Assembly (NCBI GenBank): GCA_947034895.1
Contig: OX344764.1
Span: 58,881,348 to 58,945,347, forward strand
Source: Rhytidiadelphus loreus
Lineage: Eukaryota; Streptophyta; Bryopsida; Hypnales; Hylocomiaceae
Reading direction: 5' to 3'
Length of the DNA: 64,000 bases
Positions 1 to 11,361 of this stretch are shown here, in pieces; position 1 is the stretch's first letter, and each line of letters starts with the position of its first letter. A program made the position numbers and the translations under genes. Under the pieces are notes generated by a model. The model did not search any database. It was not told the origin of the DNA and saw nothing but the letters and a program-made list of their open reading frames with translations.

Positions 1-1881
1 TGATCTCAATGATTTGGAGTCATCAATTATCACATGGTTTAGTGAAGGACATCCAAGAGGAGCAGAATTTGGTTTGTTTCAAATGCTATACAAATTTAAA
101 ATAGACAATGGTTCAGGTTTGTTCCTCAGGAGTCAGGAATATGTACATGGCACTTTAGGAATTGACACAAAAGGTGATGAGTTAGAAAAATTACACTTTA
201 GAAGTTGCATTAAAAAACAAAAAAGGATTAATTACTAGATCAACCAATCAATTGAATGCAAATACCAAATATCCTAGAGGAATTCCATCTTCCAAACATT
301 GGTATACCATTGACCCAAGACATTTACTTAAATGAAAGCAAGGTTATTCAAACTTGTATCTTTTAGGGCGCCTTTCCACATTCTTGAGTTTCTCCAAATG
401 ATATAAAAGAAGAAAATAGTCTAATTTCTAAAGAAAATGCATGATCCCATATAGATTTTAGTGATTTTTTTAATTATAGAATGTCATGGTAATTTAGGTT
501 GCATGATGATGTTTAAACTACTAGATTTTTTTTAATTATTAGGATTATTAGAATTATTAGAATTTTCTTAGAAACTATTAGAATTTTTTTAAATATTATA
601 TTATATTAAAAGACTCTATATTTTTTTTTAATACTATATTTAAAAAAACATTCTTGTATAAGTGTTGATGAGAATGAATAATGGCATGCATTGCAATGAT
701 TATCGTCAAGCTCCCTTTGTTGTTAATGATTCCAAAAAAGGATTGCATGAAGGATTGAATTGCACAAGGTGAGTTGCACTAATTAACACTGGGTGAGGTT
801 GGGCCATGCAGGCCTATGGACTCACTAGGCCTTTTATTGATTTATTGATTCTTTGATCAAATACATGCGAGTTTGGTTCTAGAAAAGGAATATAAGAACT
901 TTTGAATATAAAAAGTCACAAAATAAGAATATACATAGTAAAAGGATTTTGGAATTTATTTCTATAGTTCAAGGCCCTTTCAGACTTTTGTGGTATAATT
1001 TTTAATTTTGCATACCAATTGAAATAAAAATTATTTTTTTCAAAAGTTAATTATGTTTTTCTATCTTGTGATAAAGTTTGAAGAAATTTACCACAAATTG
1101 AGGTTATAAGAATGTGCCCAAAATCCTTCTTTCCTTCCACCTTTCCAATTCAAAGATGAATTCCTTAGTCTTTTATTTAGAAAAAAAAATTTGCAATAAA
1201 ATCTATATTCCAAGACACATTAAAATATATGGAATTAGACACAACAATTCAAATTTTTATTTATTTATGGAATGAGATTTTTAAATAACCCCCAAGTTCA
1301 GTAAAAAATCTAAAAATGTTTCATGAGCACTAATAAAAATATAACAACTAAAAATAGTTAGGATGTGAAATAGAAATAGGATGAAAAATGAGTAGGATGA
1401 ATAAATAAATAAATAAATAAGTAGGATAAATAAATATGTAATAGGAATGTAGGATGAGGAATAATTTGTTACAAAGTTACTAAGTTTAAGAAAAAATTAT
1501 AAATTATCAAAATTAGTGAATCTATTTAGCCATCAAATTACAATTAGTCACTAACACCCACACTAACACTGGAGCTCAATGATTTAATGGCTTGGAGGCA
1601 TTACATGCATTCAATGCACATAATCATGCACGTGATTACGCTCTAATGGCATTTGTGATTGTGGCTTTGGGCCAATTAGGTGGCTATTGGTGGGTCAGCC
1701 AATCACTTCTGAACTCATGATCTAAAATTTTTGCCTCTCACTCTTCCCAATCTGTTGGCTTTGTGGCTCAATTCTTCACACATTCACGCGCATTGCCATG
1801 AGTCACTCTGACTCTGCTTCACGGTAGCATTTATAGTTTAGAAACTATTAGTGTAGGCAGAGACCCGAAAGTCGCATGTAG
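1..1881. other. AT-rich non-coding DNA
   Basis: I see no gene here. A 74-codon open frame near the left edge resembles nothing I recognise and has no coding-like context. The stretch holds poly-A/T runs and a short AATA microsatellite near 1400. From about 1560 the base composition becomes more balanced, leading into the broken gene. Confidence 0.5.
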
Positions 1882-1983
1882 TTAAAGGGGATAGAGTTGC
1901 AGAGCCATGACATAAAAACCGTGGATTGGAGCTCGTGTGATTTGAAGTTCTTGGGCAAATTTTCACCTAGAGAAAACATCGAG
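1882..1983 (+). pseudogene. 5' fragment of interrupted two-exon pseudogene
   Basis: The frame is open from just after a TAG at 1879 to 1983. It resumes in the same frame at 9868 once the intervening transposon and one copy of its 8-bp duplication are removed. The residues look protein-like (for example VDWSSCDLKFLGKF). The true start is not visible. I do not recognise the product. The main support is frame continuity across the insertion plus coding-like composition; continuity alone could be chance. Confidence 0.4.
1976..1983. repeat. Left 8-bp target-site duplication (ACATCGAG)
   Basis: Matches 9860-9867 exactly and flanks the outer MITE on its left. Confidence 0.85.
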
Positions 1984-2264
1984 CCCGGGGAGATCACTTA
2001 GAGTGTCCATTGGAAACTACGTGCGTTAAGATTTTTGACCCCCTATTTTATGTCCTAAAATTTAAATAAAAAGAAAAGAAAAGAATATGAGCAGATTCCT
2101 CTACTTTGAAAGTTTATGTTGTGAATTATTGGTATTTTTATTTGTTAATTATAATTAGTTACAAATTTTTGAAGAAAAAAGATACACTATAGAGCTGAAA
2201 ATAACTTTCACACACCTATTTTATATAAGAAAAAATTGTCTAAAAAATGAACAAAAAATTGCTA

Positions 2265-2272
2265 AAAATAAC
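2265..2272. repeat. Left 8-bp target-site duplication (AAAATAAC)
   Basis: Matches 9557-9564 exactly and directly abuts the hAT terminus. It marks a second insertion inside the older MITE. Confidence 0.9.
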
Positions 2273-2400
2273 TAGGGTTGTCATACCGGACGGGTCGGAG
2301 AGATCGGACCGGACGGACGGATGGTCCAGACACTCCGGACACCATTCATTTTTGAAGCCATGGAAATTTTCTAAGTGAAAAGTCGCTTCCACGTTGGAAT

Positions 2401-2527
2401 CAGGGCGCGGAGACTTGTTGTCAGGGTGGGGACTTGTTGTCAGGGCGGGGACTTCTTATCAAGGCGGGGACTTCTTGTCAGGGCGGGGACTTCTTGTCAG
2501 GGTGGGGACTTCTTGTCAGGGCGCGGA
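2401..2527. repeat. 19-bp GC-rich minisatellite
   Basis: About 6.6 copies of a 19-bp unit (ACTTSTTGTCAGGGCGGGG) lie near the left end of the hAT element. The open frames over them are repeat artefacts. Confidence 0.9.
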
Positions 2528-2561
2528 CATGAAGGAGGACAACGAAGAGGGGCTGAATTTC

Positions 2562-3150
2562 AACTTCACATTTGAAATGGACATGGGATTCCTCCTTCCT
2601 ATGGAGAGGGGGAAACCATTAATGTAGTCAACCCTTAATTTGAGCTCGGGGAATATTAACAAGTCAATGGCTGCATGAAGAGGTCCAACTACTTTTTGAG
2701 TTCAAAGACAATTCATGGAAGGATGTGGCTCCTTTCTTGTGCCTCACTTGGCCTTCTTGGCTTCCCCAAGGACTTGAGAACTAGTTCCCACCTATAAAAA
2801 AGTAGATTTCAGAAAATGAAAATTAACTTGTATACTTGCCCAAAAAAAAATGAATTGGATGCTAGAAGTTTTTGGATTTTTAATGAAAGACAAGGTACAA
2901 ATTTTTAAAAATTCAAGTCGAAAGATGCATTTTTTAATTCTCCAAATAGAAACTAAAAGGGTTCGGAGTTCAAAAAACAAATCAAACACAAGTTATATTT
3001 TGTAGACTTCTAATTCGATGGGTTTATTTTTGGTAATAGGGGCTACAAGGGTTTGGAATTCACATCATTAATGTATTACAATGTATTCAAATGTAGTTGA
3101 AGGGTTTATTTTTGAAAATAGAGGCTACAAGGATTTGGAAAGGAAAAAAA
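2562..3150. repeat. Internal direct repeat of hAT element, copy 1
   Basis: First of three ~600-bp diverged direct copies. Shared landmarks in order are TAGTCAACCCTTAATTTGAG, AGAGGTCCAACTACTTTTTG and AGGCTACAAGGATTTGG. The composition is non-coding. Confidence 0.8.
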
Positions 3151-3449
3151 ATGCAAGTGGTTTGGAAGTAAGTTCAAGGCTTTAGTCTTGTACTCTTGTT
3201 ACTAGATGCTACAAGGGTTTGGATTTCAAATCAAATAGAAGTTATGTTTTGTTTAGTTATAGTTGAAGACTTGAAGGCTTTATGGTGTTGGTAAATTGTT
3301 GTTGCAAGTATTTAAAATTCAAATCAAATACAAGTTAAATGTTATGTGCTTGTAGTTCAAAGGCTTCAAGTTGTAAGTATGGGTTATAAGGGTTTGGAAA
3401 TCCCTTCAAAAACAAGTTTATAATGCCGCGGAGGTCCCACACTAAACTT

Positions 3450-4290
3450 TGGTATGAATTTAGTCATGGGATTCTTCCTTCCCATAAAGGAAGGAGAACC
3501 AATTAATATAGTCAACCCTTAATTTGAGCACGGGGAATATCTTCAAGTCAATGGCTACATTAAGAGGTCCAACCACTTTTTGAGTTCAAAGACAACGTAT
3601 TGAAGCATGTCACTCTCCCCTGCGGCTCTGGATGGCCACTCGCTGGCCGCTCAGCGTCCCGACCCCTGTTGTGCCTTGCTGCGTCCCTGCGCCTCCTACC
3701 GCGTTGTGCTTGTTTTCTTTTTTCTTTTTCTTTTTTGTTTTTTCCTCTCTTTCTGGTTCCCCTTTCTTTCCTCGCCAGGCCACATGTGGCTGGCGGTCTT
3801 GTTCCTCCTTTCCTTGCAATGAAATTCTGTTTCATTTGTGTCAAAAAAAAAGAAGCATGTCACTCCCTTCTTGAGGCCGGACTTCAATTTCTTGCCTTCA
3901 TCAAGCACTTGAGAAGTAGGACCCATGTAAAGTTGGAAACCAAAAAAAAATTAGAAAATGAAATTGAACTTCCAAACAAGAAGGACAAAATTTGTATGAA
4001 AAAAATCCCAAAGGGTTTGGAGTCCTAATGAAAGTCAAGGTACATATTTTTTTAATTCAAGTTCAAGGGTTTATATTTTGTTCTTCTAAAGAAAAGGTAT
4101 TTGTGATTTTGGATTTGAAGTTTACAAATCAAACCATTACCAACGTATACTTCTCAAGGTTTTGGTTTAAGTCTTTGTTTTTTCAATACGAAGCTAGAAG
4201 ATTTCAGATTTAAATCAAATATAAATTATAATGCTTTAAAATATGCTTGAAGGTCTTTTTTCCGAAAAAAAAGGCTACAAGGATTTAGGT
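3450..4290. repeat. Internal direct repeat of hAT element, copy 2
   Basis: Same landmarks as the copy at 2562. It is lengthened by a 236-bp LINE-tail insertion plus its 14-bp duplication; without these it is about 590 bp, matching the other copies. Confidence 0.75.
3616..3851 (+). mobile_element. LINE 3' tail (5'-truncated), 236 bp
   Basis: The insert is flanked by the 14-bp duplication GAAGCATGTCACTC (3602-3615 and 3852-3865). It is GC-rich, has a pyrimidine tract and a near-perfect hairpin GCCAGGCCACATGTGGC at about 3774-3794, and ends TTTGTGTC plus A9. The same TTTGTGTC-poly(A) end closes the LINE at 7187-7889. It is either the extreme 3' end of a related LINE or a SINE sharing that tail. 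Open frames over it are not genes. Confidence 0.8.
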
Positions 4291-4749
4291 CTTGAAGACT
4301 TTAACAACAAATTCTTGTAATGGGAAAAATAAAAGGGGTGGGTATTGAAATGAAATACTAGTCAAGTAATTTTTTAATTCAAGGGCAATGGTTTATTTTG
4401 CATATGGGGATAGCAAAGCAGTTTGGGTCTTTGGGAATGAAATGAAGCATTACCCAAATTGTTTATGATTTCAAATATTCAATCATTAGACATCACCCTT
4501 TAATTTGTGTAATGGGATCCTAGAACTCTAAACTCTAAAGTCTAGGACTTAGGAGGGGTGGGTATTGAAATGAAATACTAATTAAGTGATTTTTTAATTC
4601 ATGGTCAACGGTTTATTTAATTATTTTGGGCATGGAATCTTCAAACCCTTGGAGGGAGTTCAAATTTGGCTTGGAGGGAGTTCAAAATTGGCTTGGAGGG
4701 AGTTGAAGGAAGGAGTTGAAGACTTGCTTTAAAATTGGAATTTTGAGTG

Positions 4750-4850
4750 GATGTCCACGCCTAGGCGTCTCTGCCCTGACGAGACATCCACGCCCTTGTC
4801 CACACATCCACACCCTTGTCCACACGTCCACGCCCTGACCCTCGGAGGAA
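4750..4850. repeat. Degenerate GC-rich short tandem repeat
   Basis: About 20-bp units of the type CATCCACGCCCTTGTCCACA, just upstream of internal copy 3. It is comparable in position and GC content to the 19-bp array before copy 1. Confidence 0.7.
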
Positions 4851-4898
4851 AAAATATGCAAGAATTCCGTCCACCAACGATGGGGGGGAGTGAAATTG

Positions 4899-5506
4899 AC
4901 CTTCAAATTTGAAATTGGCATGAAATTCTTCCTTCCCATGGAGAGAGGGAAAGTGGGAAACCAATTAATGTAGTCAACCATTAATTTGAGCCGGGGGAAT
5001 ATCTTGAAGTCAATGGTTGTATTAAGAGGTCCAACTACTTTTTGAGTTGAAAGACAATTCATGGAAGGACGTGTCTCCTTTCATGTGTCACCCTTGTCCT
5101 TCTTCACTTCTCCAAGGACTTGAGAAATAGTCCCCACACCCAAAAAATGAGATTTCTAGAAAATTAAAACTAACTTGCACACTTTCAAGAAAACAAATAT
5201 AATTAGATGCTAGAAGTTTTTGGATTCGTAACGGAAAACAAGGTACACATTTTTTTAAATTCAAGTTGAAGACTTAAAGGATGAATTTTAGAGTTCTCCA
5301 AATAGAAACTAAAAGGGTTTGGAGTACCCTAAAAAAATGAAACACAAGTTATATTTTGTAGAGTTCTAATACTTCTCAATTATTTTTTATAATTGGATCT
5401 ACAAGGGTTTTGAATTCACATCATTAATGTATTACAATGTATTCAAATGTAGTTTAAGGGTTATTTTTTAAAATAGAGGCTACAAGGATTTGGAAAGGAA
5501 ACAAAG
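4899..5506. repeat. Internal direct repeat of hAT element, copy 3
   Basis: It carries the same ordered landmarks as copies 1 and 2, and aligns best with copy 1. It is followed by a short GC-richer stretch and then AT-rich DNA with no gene. Confidence 0.8.
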
Positions 5507-5844
5507 TTTTGAAACTCGGGGGGATCACTCCTTGTAATTTAAGGTATACACCTGAGTTAAGAGGGTATTTTATGTGGGGCTATTTCCCTTAATTATTGCA
5601 TTTAAGATGACCGTATTTTTATATAAAAAGCTAAAAAGGGCATATTTCCAATACCCTATAGTTTTTATAAATTCATTCATGCAAGTTTTTAAATGGATCT
5701 ATCTTACATATAAAATTTAAATGTCCAATTTTCTCCCACCCCCACCCTTCTTCACAAATTTTCTCTTCCATCTACTACAACTATGTATGGGGTAGACATT
5801 GTGAAATTAACAATAATCAATTGAATTAAATTGGCAATTTTTAA

Positions 5845-6727
5845 CCCATAAAGGCCAATTGTCCATTGAATGAACAATTGAAACTTTGGGTAGGTCCCTA
5901 TGAAGTCAATTTTGGTCAAATGTTCATAAAATTTTGACACAAGATGTGAACATGTATCTTCTTAGTGGAAATATAATTTCTTTCTGCCCTAAATTGTTTT
6001 GGTAGCCCTTGCAATTTGAGCATCTTTGGGGCATCTTTTGCAAAAAATCTCATCAACTATTGAAATTTGGCATTTATGTTACTAATAAAATATGGCATAC
6101 AATTATCAAAAGTAATTTAGTTCTCAAATCACATTCTCAAAGGAGTCAAACTTTATTAGCTATGTTAGGGTGGCTTCAAGAAAAATAACCTTTTCTTATA
6201 ACCTCAAGCCCTATTATCTTGCAATATGTGAAGTCAAAGTTTTTGAAAATTTTCCCAAATATTCTAAATATTTGTCTCTAATTTTTAACCATTTGGATTC
6301 CAAATTAAAAAATATCTCATTGCACAAGAAATCATCAAAAAAAGACTAGTGTATTGCCAATGCATTTAACCTCTTTGCATTGCAAGTTGATTCAGATTTT
6401 TTATGAGTGAATCCAACATCATATATTTATGAATAGTCAAAATCCTCATTTTTGTGTAGACCAAATATTTTACTCTAAGAGGGCTTGAAGTTTGTTGATC
6501 CTAGTTTGCAAGAATGAAAATAAAGATTTTTTTTCTCACTTCAAACATTATAATCTTTCAATCTACATAGTCAAATGGGCTGAAATTGTTTCTACACATT
6601 GTTATAACTACATAATACACTTTAATACAATTGGATTTTTTTCAAATAATTTTTTATTTTAGACAATGCATCAAAATTAGCAATTTTGGATTCTTCCTCT
6701 TCCAAAACACCTTCTAGTCTTTAGGGG
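5845..6727. mobile_element. Possible TTAA-flanked element
   Basis: TTAA at 5841-5844 followed by CCCATAAAG, and CTTTAGGGG followed by TTAA at 6728-6731, give short inverted ends in the style of the TTAA family described further right. Interior similarity to other copies was not established. The interior is AT-rich and non-coding. Confidence 0.3.
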
Positions 6728-7186
6728 TTAATACAAATGAACACTTTAGAATTTCTAATGAAACTATTCCATGAAAATCTCATTCAATATGAGTGTGATT
6801 AACACATAAGGTAGCAACACCCATAACCGTCAAATTAAGCAATTCAACATAGTTGGAGGCACTTTTTTCTAGAAAAAATATTTTTTTAGTATTAGCAACT
6901 GAAAATCATGAATTTTTAAAAAAAGAATTAGAATTTTTGGATAAGGCATCTAATTTCTGTGAATTTTCAAAGTAGAACTCACTAAGGCACCCTAAATCAC
7001 ACTCTACTAAAGTTGCCTTGATTGTAGTTCCAAAATCTAAAAAAATTAAAGCCTACTAACCACAATTAAGAATTGGCACGGTTTCAAAGTACATTTGGAG
7101 ACACTTTAAGGGAACTCTACTATCGAAGTATGGGTACACTAATGGTTATGGGCGTTGCTACCTTATGGCTTCAAAGCTTAGAGTTA

Positions 7187-7889
7187 GTCAATACTGGTTG
7201 CCCTGTTTGTCCAAGACACACCCACGAGTCGGTGCTACATCGGTTTTGGGAGTGCCCCGCTGCACAGCAAGCGTGGCAATGGGGAATACACATTATGAAT
7301 GTGGTTGTCACCTCCAAAGATGCTCAGGGTCCATGGAGACCCCTCACTTGGAAACAAGGGATTTTTTCGGACCGCATTCCAAAGAAGTTTAACCACGTTA
7401 GTAATTTGTGGAATATTTTACGCACTACCATCCTTTGGACCATTTGGATTGAGCGTAATGATGCGGCCTTCAATGACATCCAATGGCGAGCAGCCAAACA
7501 ATCACAACGTATATGGCTTGGGTTGGTGGACTATGGGAAGATGGAATGGGCAAAGACTTGTGGTATTATTACTAGAAGGCCGGATACAGCGACTAGCATG
7601 AGAGCCCCGTTCGCCAAACGTTGGTGCCAACATGATGTTATTGCCTCCATGATTGATGATATGCCTCGGTGGGCTATCTTTGGTCCCCGTGCCGGTTTTG
7701 TTTTCCAACCCCCGTAGCTCTTGTGCGCTGCTGTTGGGCGGCTTCGCCGCCCAGCTCTGGCGCTTCTTTTGTTTGTATTTTATCTCCTGCTTTGTTGTTG
7801 CCCAGGTTGCTTGCAGCTGGGTCTTGTATTTTACATTCTTTTGCAGTAAAGGCTTCCCTTTATTTGTGTCAAAAAAAAAAAAAAAAAAA
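7187..7889 (+). mobile_element. 5'-truncated LINE: RT zinc-binding domain, 3' UTR, poly(A)
   Basis: A 14-bp duplication AAAGCTTAGAGTTA (7173-7186 and 7890-7903) brackets a 703-bp insertion ending in a 19-bp poly(A), the signature of target-primed reverse transcription. The coding part (7187-7717) gives a CPVCPRHTHESVLHRFWECP-type motif, the zinc-binding domain found after the reverse transcriptase in plant LINEs (zf-RVT type). The rest of ORF2 is missing. The 3' UTR has hairpins (GGCGGCTTCGCCGCC near 7738) and ends TTTGTGTC. An open frame that begins upstream at 7073 joins about 38 codons of host DNA to the LINE and is an artefact. Confidence 0.85.
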
Positions 7890-7903
7890 AAAGCTTAGAG
7901 TTA

Positions 7904-9447
7904 AATGAACTATTAATTCTATCTTCATATTGTACAATTTTCAGTTTGTTGAACCTACTAAGGTAAATCTTCCTATTCATACAATGTGACAATTTTTCCA
8001 CTTTTAGTTGATGTCTTACATTTACATTTAGTTTGTTTTTATATATACACTACAAGTACCATGGCACAATTTTAGTGGACCGCCTTTCATCATAGATTTT
8101 CTTGAATATGTCCATTTTATCACCCATATGAAATTATTTGTCTACATCTATACTCATCATATTATGAAAAATTTGCATGACTTCTATTTGTCAAGGCTAA
8201 CTTATTAATAAAAATTCCTATTATATGACATTTTTACATACCCTAATTTATATATATTAGAGTGTGTAGCATTTCATGAACTTTATAGTAGCTCTACAAA
8301 TTATATAAAATTTGCCCCCTTTGAATTAAATGAACCCTATCTTTTAACTCACGTAGTTTTCTAAAAACCGTAAGTGTTCCCCCCGGGAATGGAACTCTTG
8401 AGTACTAATTTTAATTTATATACCTCATCATTCTCATGTGTGTTGTTGTACATCCTAGTGATCCTACCACAGTACCACCTCATATGCATATAAATATATA
8501 ATGAACTCCCATTTCTACTCTCAAATGCAAAACATGATGATACATTATTGCTTAGATACATGATGACATGATGACACATTTTTGCTTAGAAGAGCATCAA
8601 GCATGTGTATTTCACGGTTGCTACAAATTTCATACATAAAGATACGGACATATGGTGAAAATCTTGTAATATGCAATTTGGTCTTTCTTCCATCATGACA
8701 ATTGTAATATTGTATGACTTCTGTGAATTTATGAATGTGTAGTAAACAAAGTAGCAAACAACTAATTATGTTTGAAATTGATTTTCTAGAGTTTGATATA
8801 CACAAAAAACTTAGAATCATTCCGTTTTGATCAATGAGTCAAAAATTATGAGATTTTTTGTTTGCGAGCAGTTTTGGATTTTCTACTCTAAAATAAACTT
8901 TGACATGCTTTATCTTATCCAATTTTCAATATTTTTGGACAAAAATAAAATTATAGGATGTAGATACATTATTACAACATTTCGACCATTGGGATTGGAA
9001 ATTTTCAATTCCATATTTAAATTGTAAATAATTTAGTATTTTTAACCATTCTCTAGTACTACCTACTTACTATTTTTTTCCTATATGTTGTACTATTCCA
9101 AATGATCTGAAATTTTTCAAGCATTTGGCCAACTTGTCTAGGAAAACAAATCCAAAGAAGTACCACCATTTAGGTCATTTTTTCATAGAAATGTGAGCTT
9201 GTGAAGTGCAGCTGCCCTGCTTTTTGCAGGGTCAAAAAATGATTTTAGTTAATTTGAATGCTTATATCTTGCAATCCACCCGGTGGAAATGTCTGAAATT
9301 TTTACCACATGTTTTTAATACTATATAATACAACATCCTACGGTTAGATATGTCAAAAGAAGTTTTTTTTCAAAATTTTGGTAGTTGTACTAGAAATGGC
9401 AGTTTTGGAGAGTTTTTGGTGAAAACATAGTGATGGTCCTTTAAGGG
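7904..9447. other. AT-rich interior of hAT element with a TTAA-type end
   Basis: No gene is visible. The block 9202-9447 shares GAAGTGCAGCTGCCC and a TTAAGGGTTAA-like end with 41356-41601. The distance from motif to TTAA is 246 bp in both places, so it is probably the right end of a TTAA-flanked element. Its left end is unclear (a TTAACC at 9042 is a weak candidate). Confidence 0.45.
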
Positions 9448-9556
9448 TTAAAAAAAGTCAACTTAGTGTTGACCACATCGGACGGGCGAGACCTCTATCG
9501 GACGGGCGAACCGGACGGACGGGCAAACCGGATGTCCGTCCGGTATGACAACCCTG

Positions 9557-9564
9557 AAAATAAC
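9557..9564. repeat. Right 8-bp target-site duplication of hAT element
   Basis: AAAATAAC, identical to 2265-2272. Confidence 0.9.
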
Positions 9565-9859
9565 TCTCTATTGAAAGTTAATTATCCTTGAATAATGATG
9601 CAATGGTCATCTAAATGTATTCTCTATAAATATTTGAGTTGAAAAACATGCCATTTCAGTTCATTTTTCAACCTCTTCTACAAATCATTTCATAAGTTAT
9701 TTGAGTTGGGAATTTTCGGCAATAGAAACCTATAGTCATTGTTAAACTAAGTTCAAAATTATAGGTTGAAATTATAGTTTATCAAAAAGTATATAGGGGT
9801 TCAAAAAATCATGTTAACACACGTAGTATGTTATAAATATACTAAGTGATCTCCCCGGG

Positions 9860-9867
9860 ACATCGAG
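9860..9867. repeat. Right 8-bp target-site duplication of outer MITE
   Basis: ACATCGAG, identical to 1976-1983. Confidence 0.85.
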
Positions 9868-11037
9868 TCACGCAACTGCATTCATTTGGAGAGAGGCGGG
9901 GTGGAGCCAGGGCAAGTGAGCCATTGGTGCATCAAGGAGGGCGCGAAGGAGTCTTGTGCCATAGGTTGGGTCAAATTGCCTCCAGGTCAAAACAACAACT
10001 TTGATTTGTTCAATGAATGCATTGTTAGTGTCCTTGCTAGTTTCAAAACAAATCACTGTCTACAAGTATTTGAGATGCTCCTTTTCTAACTCCTTTGTGT
10101 TAGCTTAGATGCAACTGATTCCATCAAAGACCAACCTTGCATACACTTGTTTGAATCTAAAAGTTATGCTGGCCGTTCATGTTGTGTGAGTGGCAGGCCT
10201 CGTGCAATGGGAAGAACTCCACCTCAATGCAAAAGTGCACGCAAACACCAACGCGATAAAGATTCGACATGGGGCGCCAATGAATCTTCCGAGCAAGGCC
10301 GAGGTTGTCGTCATCCAGATGAGAATCCTCAGTCTCCAGCACCTCCTGTAGATGAAACAGGTGTGCCAAGATTTGCAAAGGGTGCAAACCAACATTTTGA
10401 TGATGTAGTTGATTTGTTAGTACTGTCGGTTGACCTGCAAGCTCGAATAAAATCAAAGGCTCCATTTGTCCTTGGGATCAAAGATGCAGTATATGATAAG
10501 AAGTTCTTCAATGAGGCGGCATGACTCTGTGCATCGGGTCTCCACCCCAATAGCATCACTGAAGACATAATGCCAAGGTCGAAGTGGGCTCGCAATTGAG
10601 AAAATGTTGTTGTTGATCCTAGCTTCAAAATCTAGCTGAAGGATGCAAATGATGACATCATCCGTGAGCATTATAGGTCGCTCTATACAAGAATTTATGG
10701 AAACAAACCAAACACTGGAAGCCTAGCCAACTTCTTTTTGAGAGCAGCCACATATTATCTCGAGGAGGAGCAACCTGTGGATTGGGCTACTTTTGCTTTA
10801 GAGGTCCATTAGAAGCGATTTATAAACCCTCACCTCAATCCTCAAAAGCTACTACCTCCATTAATAACAAATCAAGTGCAAGGAATAATTGATGAGCTTG
10901 TAGCCACTATAACTACACTACATGACCACGGCTACACGGCTAAAATGACTGGCAGTGAACCAAGTAATGCCAACGTGGAATCAGTAAAGCAGAAACTTTT
11001 CCTTGCCTCCAAAAAATAGGTTTGGGAAATCAATGAG
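9868..11037 (+). pseudogene. Main part of exon 1 of decayed gene
   Basis: One reading frame runs through the whole segment and stays protein-like despite stops at 10087 (TAA), 10522 (TGA), 10597 (TGA), 10633 (TAG), 10810 (TAG) and 11017 (TAG). Coding character is clearest at 10640-11010 (residues such as IREHYRSLYTRIYG and ANFFLRAATYYLEEE). The segment ends GAG|GTATGTAT, a good splice donor in phase 0, and the next exon resumes in phase 0. I do not recognise the family. It could be a host gene relic or a transposon accessory gene. Confidence 0.5.
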
Positions 11038-11361
11038 GTATGTATATTCCGGCAACAAGTTATAGAATTGTATTTGTATTAAAAATGTGACAACAAGTTG
11101 TGTTTAGTAGAGGAGTACTTGCTTACAATAGTACATGACCCGATGAAGATGTACAGATCCAATTCCTTCTGAGGTCACTTAAGAGCCACAAACAAGGCAT
11201 CCAAATGTTAGAAGAAAAGGTAGCCGTAGTCAAAATCAGTTAGCCGAGTTATGTTAATAAGGAGCCTAAGGCACATGCCACTGCATCTGCATATTGTATT
11301 GAATACAATTCTAATAATGTTTTACTATGACTAATTCTTATTAAATTGGCTTATAATGTAG

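Larger units (their letters stand above)
2273..9556. mobile_element. 7.3-kb non-autonomous hAT-type transposon
   Basis: The termini are TAGGGTTGTCATACCGG on the left and the reverse complement of CAGGGTTGTCATACCGG on the right, fitting the hAT pattern (Y-A-x-x-G start, 8-bp duplication). Both subterminal regions are GC-rich and carry repeated CGGACGG motifs (2287-2343 and 9478-9540), the usual layout of transposase-binding sites. I found no transposase frame. The interior holds three direct ~600-bp repeats, GC-rich minisatellites, two truncated LINEs and TTAA-type element ends. It must therefore be mobilised in trans, if at all. Confidence 0.85.
1984..9859. mobile_element. 584-bp MITE, split by a hAT element
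   Basis: The left end CCCGGGGAGATCACTTA is the exact reverse complement of the right end at 9843-9859. The 8-bp duplications ACATCGAG flank both ends. Without the 7,284-bp insertion and one insertion duplication, the element is 584 bp. A related copy at 55104-55686 is 583 bp, has the same termini and its own 8-bp duplication, and aligns in reverse orientation. The 8-bp duplication fits hAT or a related superfamily. There is no coding capacity. Confidence 0.85.

Noticed and set aside
3560..4028. Cluster of overlapping open frames on both strands, up to 142 codons
   Set aside because: They overlie a GC-rich LINE/SINE tail and its pyrimidine tract; translations are low-complexity and frames compete.
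4682..5062. 126-codon minus-strand frame
   Set aside because: Covers short GC-rich tandem units and one of three internal repeats of the hAT element; the other repeat copies do not keep the frame.
7073..7186. N-terminal part of the 214-codon frame containing the LINE domain
   Set aside because: Lies outside the LINE by the target duplication at 7173-7186; the fusion is accidental and starts with TTG.
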